A DNA stretch of 49,655 bases, taken from NCBI GenBank assembly GCA_029570835.1, contig JAKPTX010000227.1, positions 1 to 49,655 of the forward strand, in the 5' to 3' direction. Positions 1-9,003 of this stretch are shown here, piece after piece. The position numbers and the translations under genes were made by a program. The notes beneath the pieces were generated by a model that ran no database searches, had not been told where the DNA came from, and saw only the letters and a program-made list of their open reading frames with translations. Every line of letters begins with the position of its first letter. Within the stretch, counting starts at the first letter, position 1. The DNA is from Bacteroidota bacterium (GTDB lineage Bacteria; Bacteroidota; Bacteroidia; Bacteroidales; WCHB1-69).

Positions 1-1067
1 CAGGTATAACTATCACAGGCAGTTTCAGTAAATTCTGTATTGGCTGATTGATAAATGGTTAGATGTAAAGTAACCGTGCTGTCACAACCATGAATAGTCT
101 CAAACTCTTGAACATAATTGCCGGACTGAGTATAAGTTTCACCATTCCAGGTATAACTATCGCAAGCAGTAGTAGAAAACTCTGTAGTTGCTGAACGGTG
201 AATAGTTAAGTGTAAAGTTACAATACTATCACATCCATTAGAAGCCGCAAAAGTTTGCGTATAATTACCACTTACTGTATAGGTTTGGGTATTCCAAATA
301 TAACTGTCGCAAGAGGTCGCACTAATTGCATTCGTAATCACTCCCCAAATAGTCAAATGTAAAGTAACGGTACTATCACAGCCATGAATACTCTGAAAAT
401 GCTTTACATAATCCCCGGATTGCGTATAGGTTGTATTATTCCAAGTGTAACTATTGCAAGCAGTAGCAGAAAAATCTGTATTAAATGAAGGATTAATAGT
501 TAAGTGTAAAGTTACCGCACTATCACAGCCATGAATAGTCTGGAAATGTTTTACATAATCCCCGGATTGAGTGTAGATTGTATTATTCCAATTATAACTA
601 TCACAAACAGTAGCAGAAAAATCGGTGTTTGCTGAACGGTGAATAGTTAAGTGTAAAGTTACAATACTATCACATCCATTAGAAGCCGCAAAAGTTTGCG
701 TATAATTACCACTTACTGTATAGGTTTGGGTATTCCATACATAAGTGTCACAAGCAGTTGCACTAAATGAATTAGTAATCGCTCCGGTGATGGTTAAATA
801 CAAAGTAACCGTACTATCACAACTATGAACAGTTTCAAAATCTTGTTCATATTCACCTGATTGAGAATAAGTTACGCCATTCCAGGTGTAACTATTGCAA
901 GCAGTAGCAGAAAACTCTGTATTAAATGAAGGATTAATAGTCAAGTGCAAAGTTACCGTGCTATCATACCCTGAAACAGTCTGAAACTCTTGTTCATAGT
1001 CACCGGATTGAGTGTATGTGGTGCTATTCCAGGTATAACTGTCACAAGCGGTAGCCCAAAACTCAGT
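1..1067 (-). repeat. In-frame tandem repeat, 147-bp unit (49 aa), seven full units plus a partial eighth
   Basis: The Trp-codon landmark recurs at 1029, 882, 735, 588, 441, 294 and 147, exactly 147 bp apart, with an eighth copy cut by the window start. Each unit encodes a T-F-[SA]-A-T-A-C-[DN]-S-Y-x-W module ending in GCDSxVTLHLTI. The copy nearest the protease domain has Tyr in place of the second Cys (GYDST). Positions 191-296 and 632-737 are identical over 106 bases at an offset of 441 bp (three units), so the array has probably grown by copying three-unit blocks. Confidence 0.95.
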
Positions 1068-2630
1068 TGATACAGAAGTATAAACAGGAGATGCTCGCAA
1101 TAAAAATCCATCACAATATAGCGCACCTGAAAAATCCAGTGTAAGCGCTCCGGTAGTCGAAAGGGCAGACTGACCACTATTGTTCACTGTCAACAGTAAG
1201 TTACCTCCTGTTCCCACTCCATCATATATATCAACGTCTTGCCAATCATGTTCTAATACCTCCAACCGAATTTGTCCTTCCGATTGTTCCGGATATAAAA
1301 TTATCTGGTCACTACAAACATTGCCATAGCTCACACCGCACAGACGATTGTTCAATCCACGTGGGTGAGCAATCAACACGGTATCTGCCACTGTTTGAGT
1401 CGTCACTCCTTCCATATTAAACAAAAAGACTTGCTGATTAGGTGTAGTAGGATTCAACAAATCAGATGACAAAGCTAATTGTGGAGGTACAACAAAAATA
1501 GCTGTATTCGATCTATTGAACTCATATCCAATTGGATTTAAATTGCCAATAGCATAAAAGCCATTACCTTGTTCATACCACCCCCAATTGAAATGAAAAT
1601 AGTCATTAGTATTATAACCGTCACACACAAATGCATGTCCGCCGGCATTACCGCTACCGGAATAATAGATGGGCCTACCCAAATCCAAATCTGCTTTTAA
1701 CATTGCCTTCCAGGCATTATCTGAGTAGACAGTAGTATAACTCCCTCCTGACCGATATTCTTTCATCGCCAAATGCGCATGATAACCAAAGTGAGTAACA
1801 AAAGCCACCCGTGCAGCAAAATCATACGCACTACTTCCTGAAGTACTATATTCCATATTGACAGCAACTCCGCAGTGATACATCAATGTAGCTATGGCAT
1901 TGATTTCAGCACTGCTACCCCCATTAAAAAAAATGTCATCAGGCATTAACGCATATTGGTAAGTGGTATTCGAAAAGTTCGCTGATTGTACTCCATAAGT
2001 AGTATCCGTATAACTATGGGTTCCACGACCTATCATTGGATACTCAAAGTAGTTAATAATCTGTGCCATCGCCGTAGCTACACAACCGGTATAAGCTCGT
2101 GAATCTCCGCTCCCGGGACATAGAGAGTTGTAAGGATTACCTTGCCCCCATATAGTAGTTAGCAGTGGTGCAACAGAATTCGTGTTAGCAGGTGCATCGG
2201 GTAAACCGGGAGATCTATTTTCGGTAAGCTCTATCCAACGTTGACTAATCGTTTCATCTGCCTCTAATTGTAGTGATTTCACCAGTTCAATTTCATCAGC
2301 ATATTGCTGTAACCATGCTTTACAATTATCAGGTATCCTATCCACTACAAAAGGATTATCAGTAGCATAGCCCAGGATAGGAATTACAGCATCATCAGCC
2401 GATACAATAACAAAACCACTATCTATCTGAAAGATGTACCACAAAGGGAGCTCTCCCTGACCATTGGTTTTTGTATAAATCAAGTGACATTCGCTGCGTT
2501 CACTGACCGATGAGGAGACTTCTTGCATAAAATTGAGTGCCACCTTTTGTGCTTGTCGCGGATCTACGGGAGCAGAAACCAATAGCATCACTTCAATAAG
2601 AATCACTGTAAGGAGTAAAATTTTTTTCAT
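1..2630 (-). CDS. Secreted C10 family (streptopain-like) cysteine protease with CUB-like domain and tandem repeats, 3' end outside window
   Basis: The frame is open from ATG at 2628-2630 to the window edge, giving about 876 residues without a stop. A signal peptide (MKKILLLTVILIEVMLLVSA) is followed by a Spi-type propeptide (about residues 24-115, including WYIFQIDSGFVIVSADD) and a C10 peptidase domain. The catalytic Cys is Cys183 in YTGCVATAMAQ and the His is His332 in GGHAFVCDGY, followed by HFNWGW. Residues about 430-515 look like a CUB domain (VDIYDGVGTGGN). From about residue 522 the protein is a chain of 49-residue repeats, each usually with two Cys in TACDSYTW and GCDSTVTLHLTI. C10 enzymes include streptococcal SpeB and Bacteroidetes interpain/PrtT; they are secreted zymogens. 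Repeats of this kind occur in large Bacteroidetes surface proteins. A C-terminal T9SS sorting domain is expected beyond the window but cannot be seen. The gene is divergent from the T9SS cargo gene at 3093. Confidence 0.9.
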   Translation of the reverse strand, partial: MKKILLLTVILIEVMLLVSAPVDPRQAQKVALNFMQEVSSSVSERSECHLIYTKTNGQGELPLWYIFQIDSGFVIVSADDAVIPILGYATDNPFVVDRIPDNCKAWLQQYADEIELVKSLQLEADETISQRWIELTENRSPGLPDAPANTNSVAPLLTTIWGQGNPYNSLCPGSGDSRAYTGCVATAMAQIINYFEYPMIGRGTHSYTDTTYGVQSANFSNTTYQYALMPDDIFFNGGSSAEINAIATLMYHCGVAVNMEYSTSGSSAYDFAARVAFVTHFGYHAHLAMKEYRSGGSYTTVYSDNAWKAMLKADLDLGRPIYYSGSGNAGGHAFVCDGYNTNDYFHFNWGWYEQGNGFYAIGNLNPIGYEFNRSNTAIFVVPPQLALSSDLLNPTTPNQQVFLFNMEGVTTQTVADTVLIAHPRGLNNRLCGVSYGNVCSDQIILYPEQSEGQIRLEVLEHDWQDVDIYDGVGTGGNLLLTVNNSGQSALSTTGALTLDFSGALYCDGFLLRASPVYTSVSTEFWATACDSYTWNSTTYTQSGDYEQEFQTVSGYDSTVTLHLTINPSFNTEFSATACNSYTWNGVTYSQSGEYEQDFETVHSCDSTVTLYLTITGAITNSFSATACDTYVWNTQTYTVSGNYTQTFAASNGCDSIVTLHLTIHRSANTDFSATVCDSYNWNNTIYTQSGDYVKHFQTIHGCDSAVTLHLTINPSFNTDFSATACNSYTWNNTTYTQSGDYVKHFQSIHGCDSTVTLHLTIWGVITNAISATSCDSYIWNTQTYTVSGNYTQTFAASNGCDSIVTLHLTIHRSATTEFSTTACDSYTWNGETYTQSGNYVQEFETIHGCDSTVTLHLTIYQSANTEFTETACDSYT

Positions 2631-2708
2631 CTGATATAATTTTGTGTATGAATAGATGAATTCAACTCACAAATAAAACTTTTTGATTTTACGATTGAGT
2701 TAATCCCG

Positions 2709-2716
2709 CAAAATTA
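2709..2716 (-). promoter_or_regulatory. Bacteroidetes -7 element for the C10 protease
   Basis: Read on the minus strand this is TAATTTTG, matching TAnnTTTG. It lies about 80 nt upstream of the protease ATG. No clear -33 TTTG was found, so this rests on the -7 motif and position. Confidence 0.45.
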
Positions 2717-2870
2717 CTAAAAAAACATTCCGTTAAGGTAAAATATCCGAGTATTTTTGGTTAAGTTTTCAAATCCCTCTATATCAGCCTTATATCTTTT
2801 TTTTTTAGATTCTGACACTTCCATTTGCGTAAATCTAAGCAATGTAGTCTAAACGTTTCTCTTTTTATTC

Positions 2871-2952
2871 TAATTTTTTTCTTTTCTTTTTGAAATATAA
2901 AAAAAAGGGGGCAGCATGGAGGTGCCTTTTTTGCTATTCCGTTTCCCCACTC
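2871..2952 (+). repeat. 82-bp interspersed element, copy 1
   Basis: This segment matches 23045-23125 in order and length. Shared blocks are a T-run leading to cttttgaaata, an A-rich stretch ending in a G-run plus cag, and the terminal block ttattccgtttccccactc (one base different here, starting ctattcc). The G-run and the downstream CCCC could pair. Both copies are intergenic. No coding potential is seen. It may be a small mobile or REP-like element or a noncoding RNA. Confidence 0.65.
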
Positions 2953-3013
2953 TCTAAAACATGTTTTTTTTGATATTTTCCAGTTTTATGTACGATAATT
3001 CATTATTTTTTTG

Positions 3014-3021
3014 TAGTTTTG
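3014..3021 (+). promoter_or_regulatory. Bacteroidetes -7 element for the first T9SS cargo gene
   Basis: TAGTTTTG matches TAnnTTTG, 71 nt upstream of the ATG at 3093. The implied untranslated leader is about 65 nt. Confidence 0.4.
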
Positions 3022-3092
3022 TAGGTTGTTCTTTGAGATATTTTATACCTTATTACTATCTGAAAATTTTTTATTAACCAAAACTATTTTTT

Positions 3093-6062
3093 ATGAAAAA
3101 AATGATTACTATGTTGTTGACATTACTCCTATTAGCCGGAGGAATGGTAGAAGCACAACAACAAAAACAAATGAACACAGCGGATGACACCAATGCATCG
3201 TTTATGCCCGCTAAACAAAGTGTAAAACCTAGTGTTAGACCTGATCGTCAAGGACTTGAGCAACTTCAAAGTTTGCTTAGTCCTACATCAGTTACCCTAT
3301 TTACTGAGGATTTTTCCACAGGTATAACAAACTGGACTATTGTTGGTGATGGACAAGGAGCCTGGAGTCAATCTAACTCTAATCTCGCTGGAGGAACAGC
3401 TCCTGAACTCTTACTGGAATGGACCAGTGCCAGTCAATTTGATGGAATTTCACGTTGTATGAGTCCTGTCATCAATACAACAGGTTACACTACAGTAGCG
3501 TTAAATTTTAAACATGAAATTGGTCTCTATACTACAGGTACTACTTCATACAAGCTGTGTACTACTATTGACAATGGTACTACTTGGTTAGAGGTATGGT
3601 CCGTTACTCCTACTGCCGATGTTTTGGAAGTTAAAAACATTATGATCAACAATGCTCATGTGGGTGATACAAACTTTAGATTTGCTTTTGTATTTGATGG
3701 AGATACATACGATATCTGGGAGTGGGCTATTGACGATGTTACTTTGATTGTTCCCGATCCTCATGACTTAGGTGTTGTTGCCATCACTCCTTCTTTTGTT
3801 CAAGGTGGTGCAACTGTAACTCCTGAAGTAACTGTTCAAAACTTTGGTACTAATACTGAAACAACTTGGAGTGTTACCCTTACAGATGGAGGTTCCTATA
3901 CCAGTACTGTTAATGGTACCAGCATTGCTCCTGGCGCAACAGTAGACGTAACAATGGGTAGTTGGACTCCCGCTAATGGAGAATACACTTTAACTGCCAC
4001 TGTAACTGTAGCTAGCGATGGTAACGCATTGAATAACGAACTTGAAGTTACCGTTAACGTAGTGGATGTTATTTCTGCTTTTGCATGGAATGCAACCGGT
4101 GGCGGTAGTACCGACGAAGGGCCTGTAAACATTCTTATACCAAACGGTTCCTTAACACAAATTGCGATTGATCCCAGTGACTTTATTGCCGCAGCAGATT
4201 ACGTTAATAATGAAATTTATGGACTTAGATATGCTGCAAGTCCTGCTAACTACCCATTGGTAAAAATCGACCCTACCACAGGTGTTGTTACCACTATTGG
4301 AGGTGGAGCTCCCAGCTTAACCGGTTTTGCATATGATGTAACAACCGGTACTGCTTATGCTATGAATGTTTCTGGCGTTCTATATACTATCAGTTTAAAT
4401 AATGGAACCGTAACCGAAATTGGAGGAAGTTACGCCTCTTCAATTGCATTGGCTTGTGGTGCAGATGGAACATTGTATTCTGTCTCAGTTGGAAGTGACG
4501 ATTTGGCTATAATTGACAAAACAACCGGTGCTGCTACAGTCGTAGGAAGTTTAGGAGTAAATATTCGTTATGCTCAAGACATTGGTTATGACAGAGATAA
4601 TAACATTTTATATGGTACATTATATGTAGACGGTGGTGTTGGTGGTGGTTTGTATTCTATTAATACAACTACCGGTGCTGCTACTTTAGTTGCTGCTCTT
4701 GATGATGAATTGACCGGATTTGCAGTTCCTTATACTGTATCAGGACCAATAGCTACAACTTTAACTCCTGCTGCGGAAGCTACCGGAATTGCTATTAATG
4801 CTACTGTAAGTGCTACTTTTAATGTTCCTATATTTGCTGTTGATTTAACAGGAATTACAATCACACCTAACCCAGGTAGTGTTTCTGCTTCTATTAACGG
4901 TGCAGTATTAACCATTGCTCATGCTGATTTTGACTACAACACAACCTATACTGTTAATATCCCTGAAGGAAGTGTTGATGATGGTACAAATGAAAATGGC
5001 ACAGATATTACCTGGTCATTTACAACAGCGCTTGACCCAACAGCTTGTAATACACCATCAAATATCGTAGTTTCTAATGTTCAAGAGTTTGAAGCTACAG
5101 TAACATGGACAGAAAATGGAGCCGGTACTTCCTGGAATATAGCTTATGGTGCACCCGGATTTGACCCTACATCCGGAGGAACAAGTGTAGTAAGCAACAC
5201 AACACAATTTACTCTTACAAATCTAACCGATAACACACAATATGAACTCTATGTTCAAGCTAATTGCGGTGCAGGTGAAACTAGTGCTTGGGGTGGACCC
5301 GTTGCATTCAAAACTAAAAAGGATTGTGTTCCTATCACTACAATCCCTTATACAGAAGGATTTGAAGGTGATGTATTCCCACCAGAATGTTGGGAAGTAG
5401 TTAATTTCCATAGCAGTCCAACATCCAACTGGCATATTGCTGCAGGAAATACCGGTAATGGAGCTGAAGTTCTGTGGAGTGATGACTCAATGATGGATGA
5501 GTGGCTAATCTCTCCAAAATTCGACTTCTCTGCTGTAACAAGTAGTATAGAACTCTCTTTTGATGTTATGATGAGTTATACCTGGATGGTTGAGAACGAA
5601 GGTGCAGACCTAAACGTAAAAACATCTACTGATGGTGGTAGTACATGGACTAATGTATGGAGAGAAGAAGATCTTGGATATTTTGAAAGCTGGACTTACT
5701 ATAATCCAAAGGTTAATTTCAACCACCTAATGGGTCAATCCAATGTTAAATTTGCATTCCATTTTTACGGAAATGATGGTGCACAAACAGTTGTTGACAA
5801 TGTTAAAATTGATTATGCTACCGGTATCCGCGAAGTAGATCCAAACCAAGTGAAAATCTATCCTAATCCTTCTGATGGAATCGTAAATATTGTTGCCACT
5901 GAAGCATCTCATATCACTATTTATGATATGGTTGGTAAACTAATTAGTACACATCGCGTTGATGCACAAGAAGTACTCACAATTCAACAATCCAGCGGAC
6001 TCTATATAGTAAAAGTAGAAACAGAAAAGGGAATTTCTTCATATAAGCTTGTTATTAAATAA
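3093..6062 (+). CDS. T9SS-secreted multidomain surface protein (paralogue A)
   Basis: This 989-residue protein begins with a signal peptide (cleavage likely after Ala21, VEA|QQ) and ends with a type A T9SS sorting domain (about 911-989, VKIYPNPSDGIVNI to SSYKLVIK). In between are a choice-of-anchor/cleaved-adhesin-like domain (67-220, LFTEDFSTGITNW), a CARDB-like Ig domain (about 222-328), a repeat region resembling a beta-propeller with LYSI/TTGAATV blades (about 332-548), an SbsA-like Big_5 Ig domain (550-645, ending WSFTTA), a fibronectin type III domain (646-742) and a second cleaved-adhesin domain (744-909, PYTEGFEGDVFPPECW). The make-up suggests a cell-surface adhesin or binding protein; no catalytic motif was recognised. 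It is followed by a terminator and a shorter paralogue. The exact role is unknown. Confidence 0.9.
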   Translation: MKKMITMLLTLLLLAGGMVEAQQQKQMNTADDTNASFMPAKQSVKPSVRPDRQGLEQLQSLLSPTSVTLFTEDFSTGITNWTIVGDGQGAWSQSNSNLAGGTAPELLLEWTSASQFDGISRCMSPVINTTGYTTVALNFKHEIGLYTTGTTSYKLCTTIDNGTTWLEVWSVTPTADVLEVKNIMINNAHVGDTNFRFAFVFDGDTYDIWEWAIDDVTLIVPDPHDLGVVAITPSFVQGGATVTPEVTVQNFGTNTETTWSVTLTDGGSYTSTVNGTSIAPGATVDVTMGSWTPANGEYTLTATVTVASDGNALNNELEVTVNVVDVISAFAWNATGGGSTDEGPVNILIPNGSLTQIAIDPSDFIAAADYVNNEIYGLRYAASPANYPLVKIDPTTGVVTTIGGGAPSLTGFAYDVTTGTAYAMNVSGVLYTISLNNGTVTEIGGSYASSIALACGADGTLYSVSVGSDDLAIIDKTTGAATVVGSLGVNIRYAQDIGYDRDNNILYGTLYVDGGVGGGLYSINTTTGAATLVAALDDELTGFAVPYTVSGPIATTLTPAAEATGIAINATVSATFNVPIFAVDLTGITITPNPGSVSASINGAVLTIAHADFDYNTTYTVNIPEGSVDDGTNENGTDITWSFTTALDPTACNTPSNIVVSNVQEFEATVTWTENGAGTSWNIAYGAPGFDPTSGGTSVVSNTTQFTLTNLTDNTQYELYVQANCGAGETSAWGGPVAFKTKKDCVPITTIPYTEGFEGDVFPPECWEVVNFHSSPTSNWHIAAGNTGNGAEVLWSDDSMMDEWLISPKFDFSAVTSSIELSFDVMMSYTWMVENEGADLNVKTSTDGGSTWTNVWREEDLGYFESWTYYNPKVNFNHLMGQSNVKFAFHFYGNDGAQTVVDNVKIDYATGIREVDPNQVKIYPNPSDGIVNIVATEASHITIYDMVGKLISTHRVDAQEVLTIQQSSGLYIVKVETEKGISSYKLVIK

Positions 6063-6087
6063 ATCACACTGCTTGACAACCAAAAAG

Positions 6088-6116
6088 AGCTATCTCGTTA
6101 TGAGGTAGCTTTTTTT
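6088..6116 (+). terminator. Intrinsic terminator after paralogue A
   Basis: AGCTATCTC and GAGGTAGCT pair (one G-U) around a five-base loop, followed by a seven-T run. Confidence 0.8.
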
Positions 6117-6266
6117 ATTACTTAATTTATCATTATTCCACTTAAAAATTTCTCCAAACATTTTTTAATTTATAGAAGAATTATTCATTTTTTTATATAT
6201 CTTTACACTTTGGCATTTGTAGATGAATTATAATAGCCTTCATTGTTTTAATTTATTTATTATCCT

Positions 6267-8159
6267 ATGAAAAAAATGATTACTATGTTGTTGACTTTAC
6301 TCCTATTAGCTGGAGGAATGGTAGAAGCACAACAACAAAAACAAATGAACACAGCGGGTAATACCAATGCATCGTTCATGCCCGCTAAACAAAGTGTAAA
6401 ACCTAGTGTTAGACCTGAACGTCAAGGACTTGAGCAACTTCAAAGTTTGCTTAGTCCCACATCAGTTACTCTATTTACTGAGGATTTTTCCACAGGTATA
6501 ACAAACTGGACTATTGTTGGTGATGGACAAGGAGCTTGGAGTTCATCCAACTCTAACCTTGCAGGAGGAACAGCACCCGAACTATTGCTAGAGTGGACCA
6601 GTACCAGTCAATTTGATGGAATTTCACGTTGTATGAGTCCTGTTATTAATACAACCGGACAAACTATACTGGGGATAGAATTTAAACAAGAAATCGGTCT
6701 TTATGCTGCAGGAACTACATCATACAAGCTTTGTACCACTATTGACAATGGAACTACTTGGTTGGAAATATGGTCCATTACTCCTAATGAAGATGTTTTG
6801 GAAGTTAAAAACTTAATCATCGACAATGCCCATGTTGGCAATGCAAATTTTAGATTTGCTTTTGTATTTGATGGAGATACTTATGACATCTGGGAGTGGG
6901 CTATTGATGATGTAACTGTATACACTCCGGATCCTCATGATTTAGCTGTTACCGCTATTAATCCTACATTTATTCACAGTGGAGAAACTGTAACTCCAGT
7001 AGTAACTATCTTAAACTTAGGCACCAATATCGAAACAACTTGGAGTGTTACACTTACGGATGGAGGTTCTTATTCCAGCACTGTCAATGGTACAAGTATT
7101 GATCCAAGTACGACATTAACTCTGGATATGGATAACTGGACTCCTACTACTGGAACACACACTTTAACTGCTACTGTATCATTAGTTGGTGATAATAATA
7201 CATCGAATAATGAACTGGATGTTACTGTTCAAGTTATTGAGTTGATTACTGCCTTTGCTTGGGACGCTTACCACACCGGTGCCGTTGGTATTAGTGGCAA
7301 AGGTCCTGTTAACATTGTGCTCCCAACCGGTACATTGTCACAAATTGCACTTGACGATGGTGACTTCATTTCTGGTGCAGACTACGTTAATGGTGACCTT
7401 TACGGGCTAAGATACAATGTCGATTCTGGTTGTCCATTGGTGAAAATTGACCCTATTACAGGTGATATTACTGAAATCGGGGGTGGAGGTACAAGGTTAA
7501 CCGGATTTACCTATGATGTAACAGAAGAGATTGCTTATGTTATGGATATATACGGAGTTTTATACACTATGGACCTGAATAATGGAGCTATAACCACAAT
7601 TGGAGGGGAATATAACCTTGCAATTGGATTAGCGTGCAGTGGAGATGGAACACTATATGCTATCTCGCTAGAAAGTGATAATCTTGTTACAATTGATAAA
7701 ACTACCGGTGCTGCCACAGTTATTGGAAGTTTAGGAATTAACATTAACTATGCTCAGGATATTGCTTATGATAGAGACAACGATGTCTTATATGGCACAT
7801 TATTTACAAGTAGTGGTGGGTTATATATAATCAATACAACTACCGGAACTGCCACTCTTCTTACTGAATTTGTGGATGAGTTGACCGGATTTGCAATCCC
7901 TTATGAATATGATAATGAAGGTATAGAAGAAATAGATCCAAATAAAGTTCAAATCTATCCTAACCCATCAGAAGGAATTGTAAATATTGTAGTTGAAGAA
8001 ACTGCTCAAATCACTGTTTATGACATGGTAGGTAAATTAATTAGTACACATCACGTTGATGCTCAAGAAATACTTACAATTCAACAGTCGAGTGGGATCT
8101 ATATAGTAAAAGTAGAAACAGAAAAGGGATTTTCTTCGTATAAACTTGTCATTAAATAG
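6267..8159 (+). CDS. T9SS-secreted surface protein (paralogue B, short form)
   Basis: This 630-residue tandem paralogue of the upstream gene has the same signal peptide, choice-of-anchor-like domain (about 67-220), CARDB-like domain (222-325) and propeller-like region (326-548). It then goes straight to the sorting domain (552-630, VQIYPNPSEGIVNI to SSYKLVIK). It lacks the Big_5, fibronectin III and second cleaved-adhesin domains of paralogue A. The first 270 or so bases are nearly identical between the two genes and the identity falls further downstream, which suggests recent duplication or gene conversion at the 5' end. Its own upstream region (6117-6266) has only near matches to a -7 element. 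It is convergent with the lipoprotein gene and shares a bidirectional terminator with it. Confidence 0.9.
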   Translation: MKKMITMLLTLLLLAGGMVEAQQQKQMNTAGNTNASFMPAKQSVKPSVRPERQGLEQLQSLLSPTSVTLFTEDFSTGITNWTIVGDGQGAWSSSNSNLAGGTAPELLLEWTSTSQFDGISRCMSPVINTTGQTILGIEFKQEIGLYAAGTTSYKLCTTIDNGTTWLEIWSITPNEDVLEVKNLIIDNAHVGNANFRFAFVFDGDTYDIWEWAIDDVTVYTPDPHDLAVTAINPTFIHSGETVTPVVTILNLGTNIETTWSVTLTDGGSYSSTVNGTSIDPSTTLTLDMDNWTPTTGTHTLTATVSLVGDNNTSNNELDVTVQVIELITAFAWDAYHTGAVGISGKGPVNIVLPTGTLSQIALDDGDFISGADYVNGDLYGLRYNVDSGCPLVKIDPITGDITEIGGGGTRLTGFTYDVTEEIAYVMDIYGVLYTMDLNNGAITTIGGEYNLAIGLACSGDGTLYAISLESDNLVTIDKTTGAATVIGSLGININYAQDIAYDRDNDVLYGTLFTSSGGLYIINTTTGTATLLTEFVDELTGFAIPYEYDNEGIEEIDPNKVQIYPNPSEGIVNIVVEETAQITVYDMVGKLISTHHVDAQEILTIQQSSGIYIVKVETEKGFSSYKLVIK

Positions 8160-8174
8160 ATTACTCTGATTGAT

Positions 8175-8208
8175 AAAAAAAAGAGAGGCGAATGCCTCTC
8201 TTTTTTTT
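8175..8208. terminator. Bidirectional intrinsic terminator
   Basis: GAGAGGC and GCCTCTC form a perfect 7-bp stem with loop GAAT, with eight As before and eight Ts after. It sits between two convergent genes and should stop transcription from both sides. Confidence 0.9.
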
Positions 8209-8223
8209 ATACAAATGGATATA

Positions 8224-9003
8224 TTAAGGTCTTGACCAACTTCCGTTAATAAACTTATAAACCGGTTTTGTTGTTCCCTCTTTTTTATACAATACCACAT
8301 GTGCATAAATGTTAGCTACATTCCATTTAGTATTAATTGCAATAGCATGACGGAATTGATTTTGACCCGTTTTGATCGTAACAGGAACACCGTATGGTTT
8401 ATCACCATAAGCTGCTCTTGCGACAAAGTTATGCTTATACTCCGGATCATTAATACCATTCTGAGTGTACTTTAATCCATCCTCTTGAACAACTACTGCC
8501 AAATAATACTCTCCATTGGGATCAAAAGTATCAAATGTTTTAACCACAGAATATACAATCAGTGAATCCCCTTTTACCTCATGTTTCAAAGCTACACCCG
8601 CTGTAGCAGTACGACTCATCAGAGTTGTCAATGTAGACACAGACGTACTTTCAGTATCTCCCATCCAAAATGCAGGAATACCACCACCTGTTGCTCTATC
8701 AGAAGTATACCCAAAATATAAAGTAGAATTATACTCAGGGTCATCATTAGCTTTAACTGCAACACCCACTACATTTCCTTTTTCAACACATTGTTTCATC
8801 AAAGGAACACCCCAATTACCACAAGGACCACACCAATAGGCAGTATAGTTAATGACTAAACCCCATTGTTTAGCGGCTGGAGATAAATCATCCCAGGGAG
8901 TGGGTTCTGGTTCTGGTTCTGGCTCCGGTTCCGGATCGCCACAGGAAATAGCTAGTGCTGAGAACATTAAAACAGCAAGTAGAATCGAAAATAATCTTTT
9001 CAT
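8224..9003 (-). CDS. Thioredoxin-like (Omp28-type) lipoprotein with WCGPC motif
   Basis: The ATG at 9001-9003 gives a 259-residue protein with a lipoprotein signal (hydrophobic segment ending ALAISC, lipidated Cys21). A short Glu-Pro linker (five EP pairs, residues 25-34) follows. The mature domain has the thioredoxin active site YWCGPC (Cys58, Cys61) near its start, then IPAFWMG, as in Omp28-like thiol proteins of Bacteroidetes. The acidic residues right after the lipid Cys resemble lipoprotein surface-export signals of the phylum, so it may face outside the cell. The likely role is disulfide reduction or exchange in the envelope; the substrate is unknown. The Glu-Pro linker is encoded by a 6-bp repeat (ggttct on the plus strand). 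Confidence 0.8.
   Translation of the reverse strand: MKRLFSILLAVLMFSALAISCGDPEPEPEPEPEPTPWDDLSPAAKQWGLVINYTAYWCGPCGNWGVPLMKQCVEKGNVVGVAVKANDDPEYNSTLYFGYTSDRATGGGIPAFWMGDTESTSVSTLTTLMSRTATAGVALKHEVKGDSLIVYSVVKTFDTFDPNGEYYLAVVVQEDGLKYTQNGINDPEYKHNFVARAAYGDKPYGVPVTIKTGQNQFRHAIAINTKWNVANIYAHVVLYKKEGTTKPVYKFINGSWSRP

Larger units (their letters stand above)
2631..3092. other. Divergent intergenic region with two promoters and an 82-bp repeat element
   Basis: This 462-bp gene-free stretch lies between the divergent C10 protease and T9SS cargo genes. It holds a -7 element for each gene (2709-2716 minus, 3014-3021 plus) and one copy of an interspersed element (2871-2952) that recurs near 23.1 kb. 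The rest is T- and A-rich, with no convincing open frame. Confidence 0.6.

Noticed and set aside
1-1067. Regular 147-bp repeats as a CRISPR array or noncoding satellite
   Set aside because: The whole array is one open frame with conserved Cys/Trp positions, no spacer-like variation and no Cas genes; it codes for protein repeats.
953-1177. Separate 74-residue minus-strand frame
   Set aside because: It lies in another frame inside the long protease gene and has no protein-like features or promoter.
3093-8159. Composite transposon formed by the two paralogues
   Set aside because: No transposase or terminal inverted repeats lie around them; simple tandem duplication explains the pattern.
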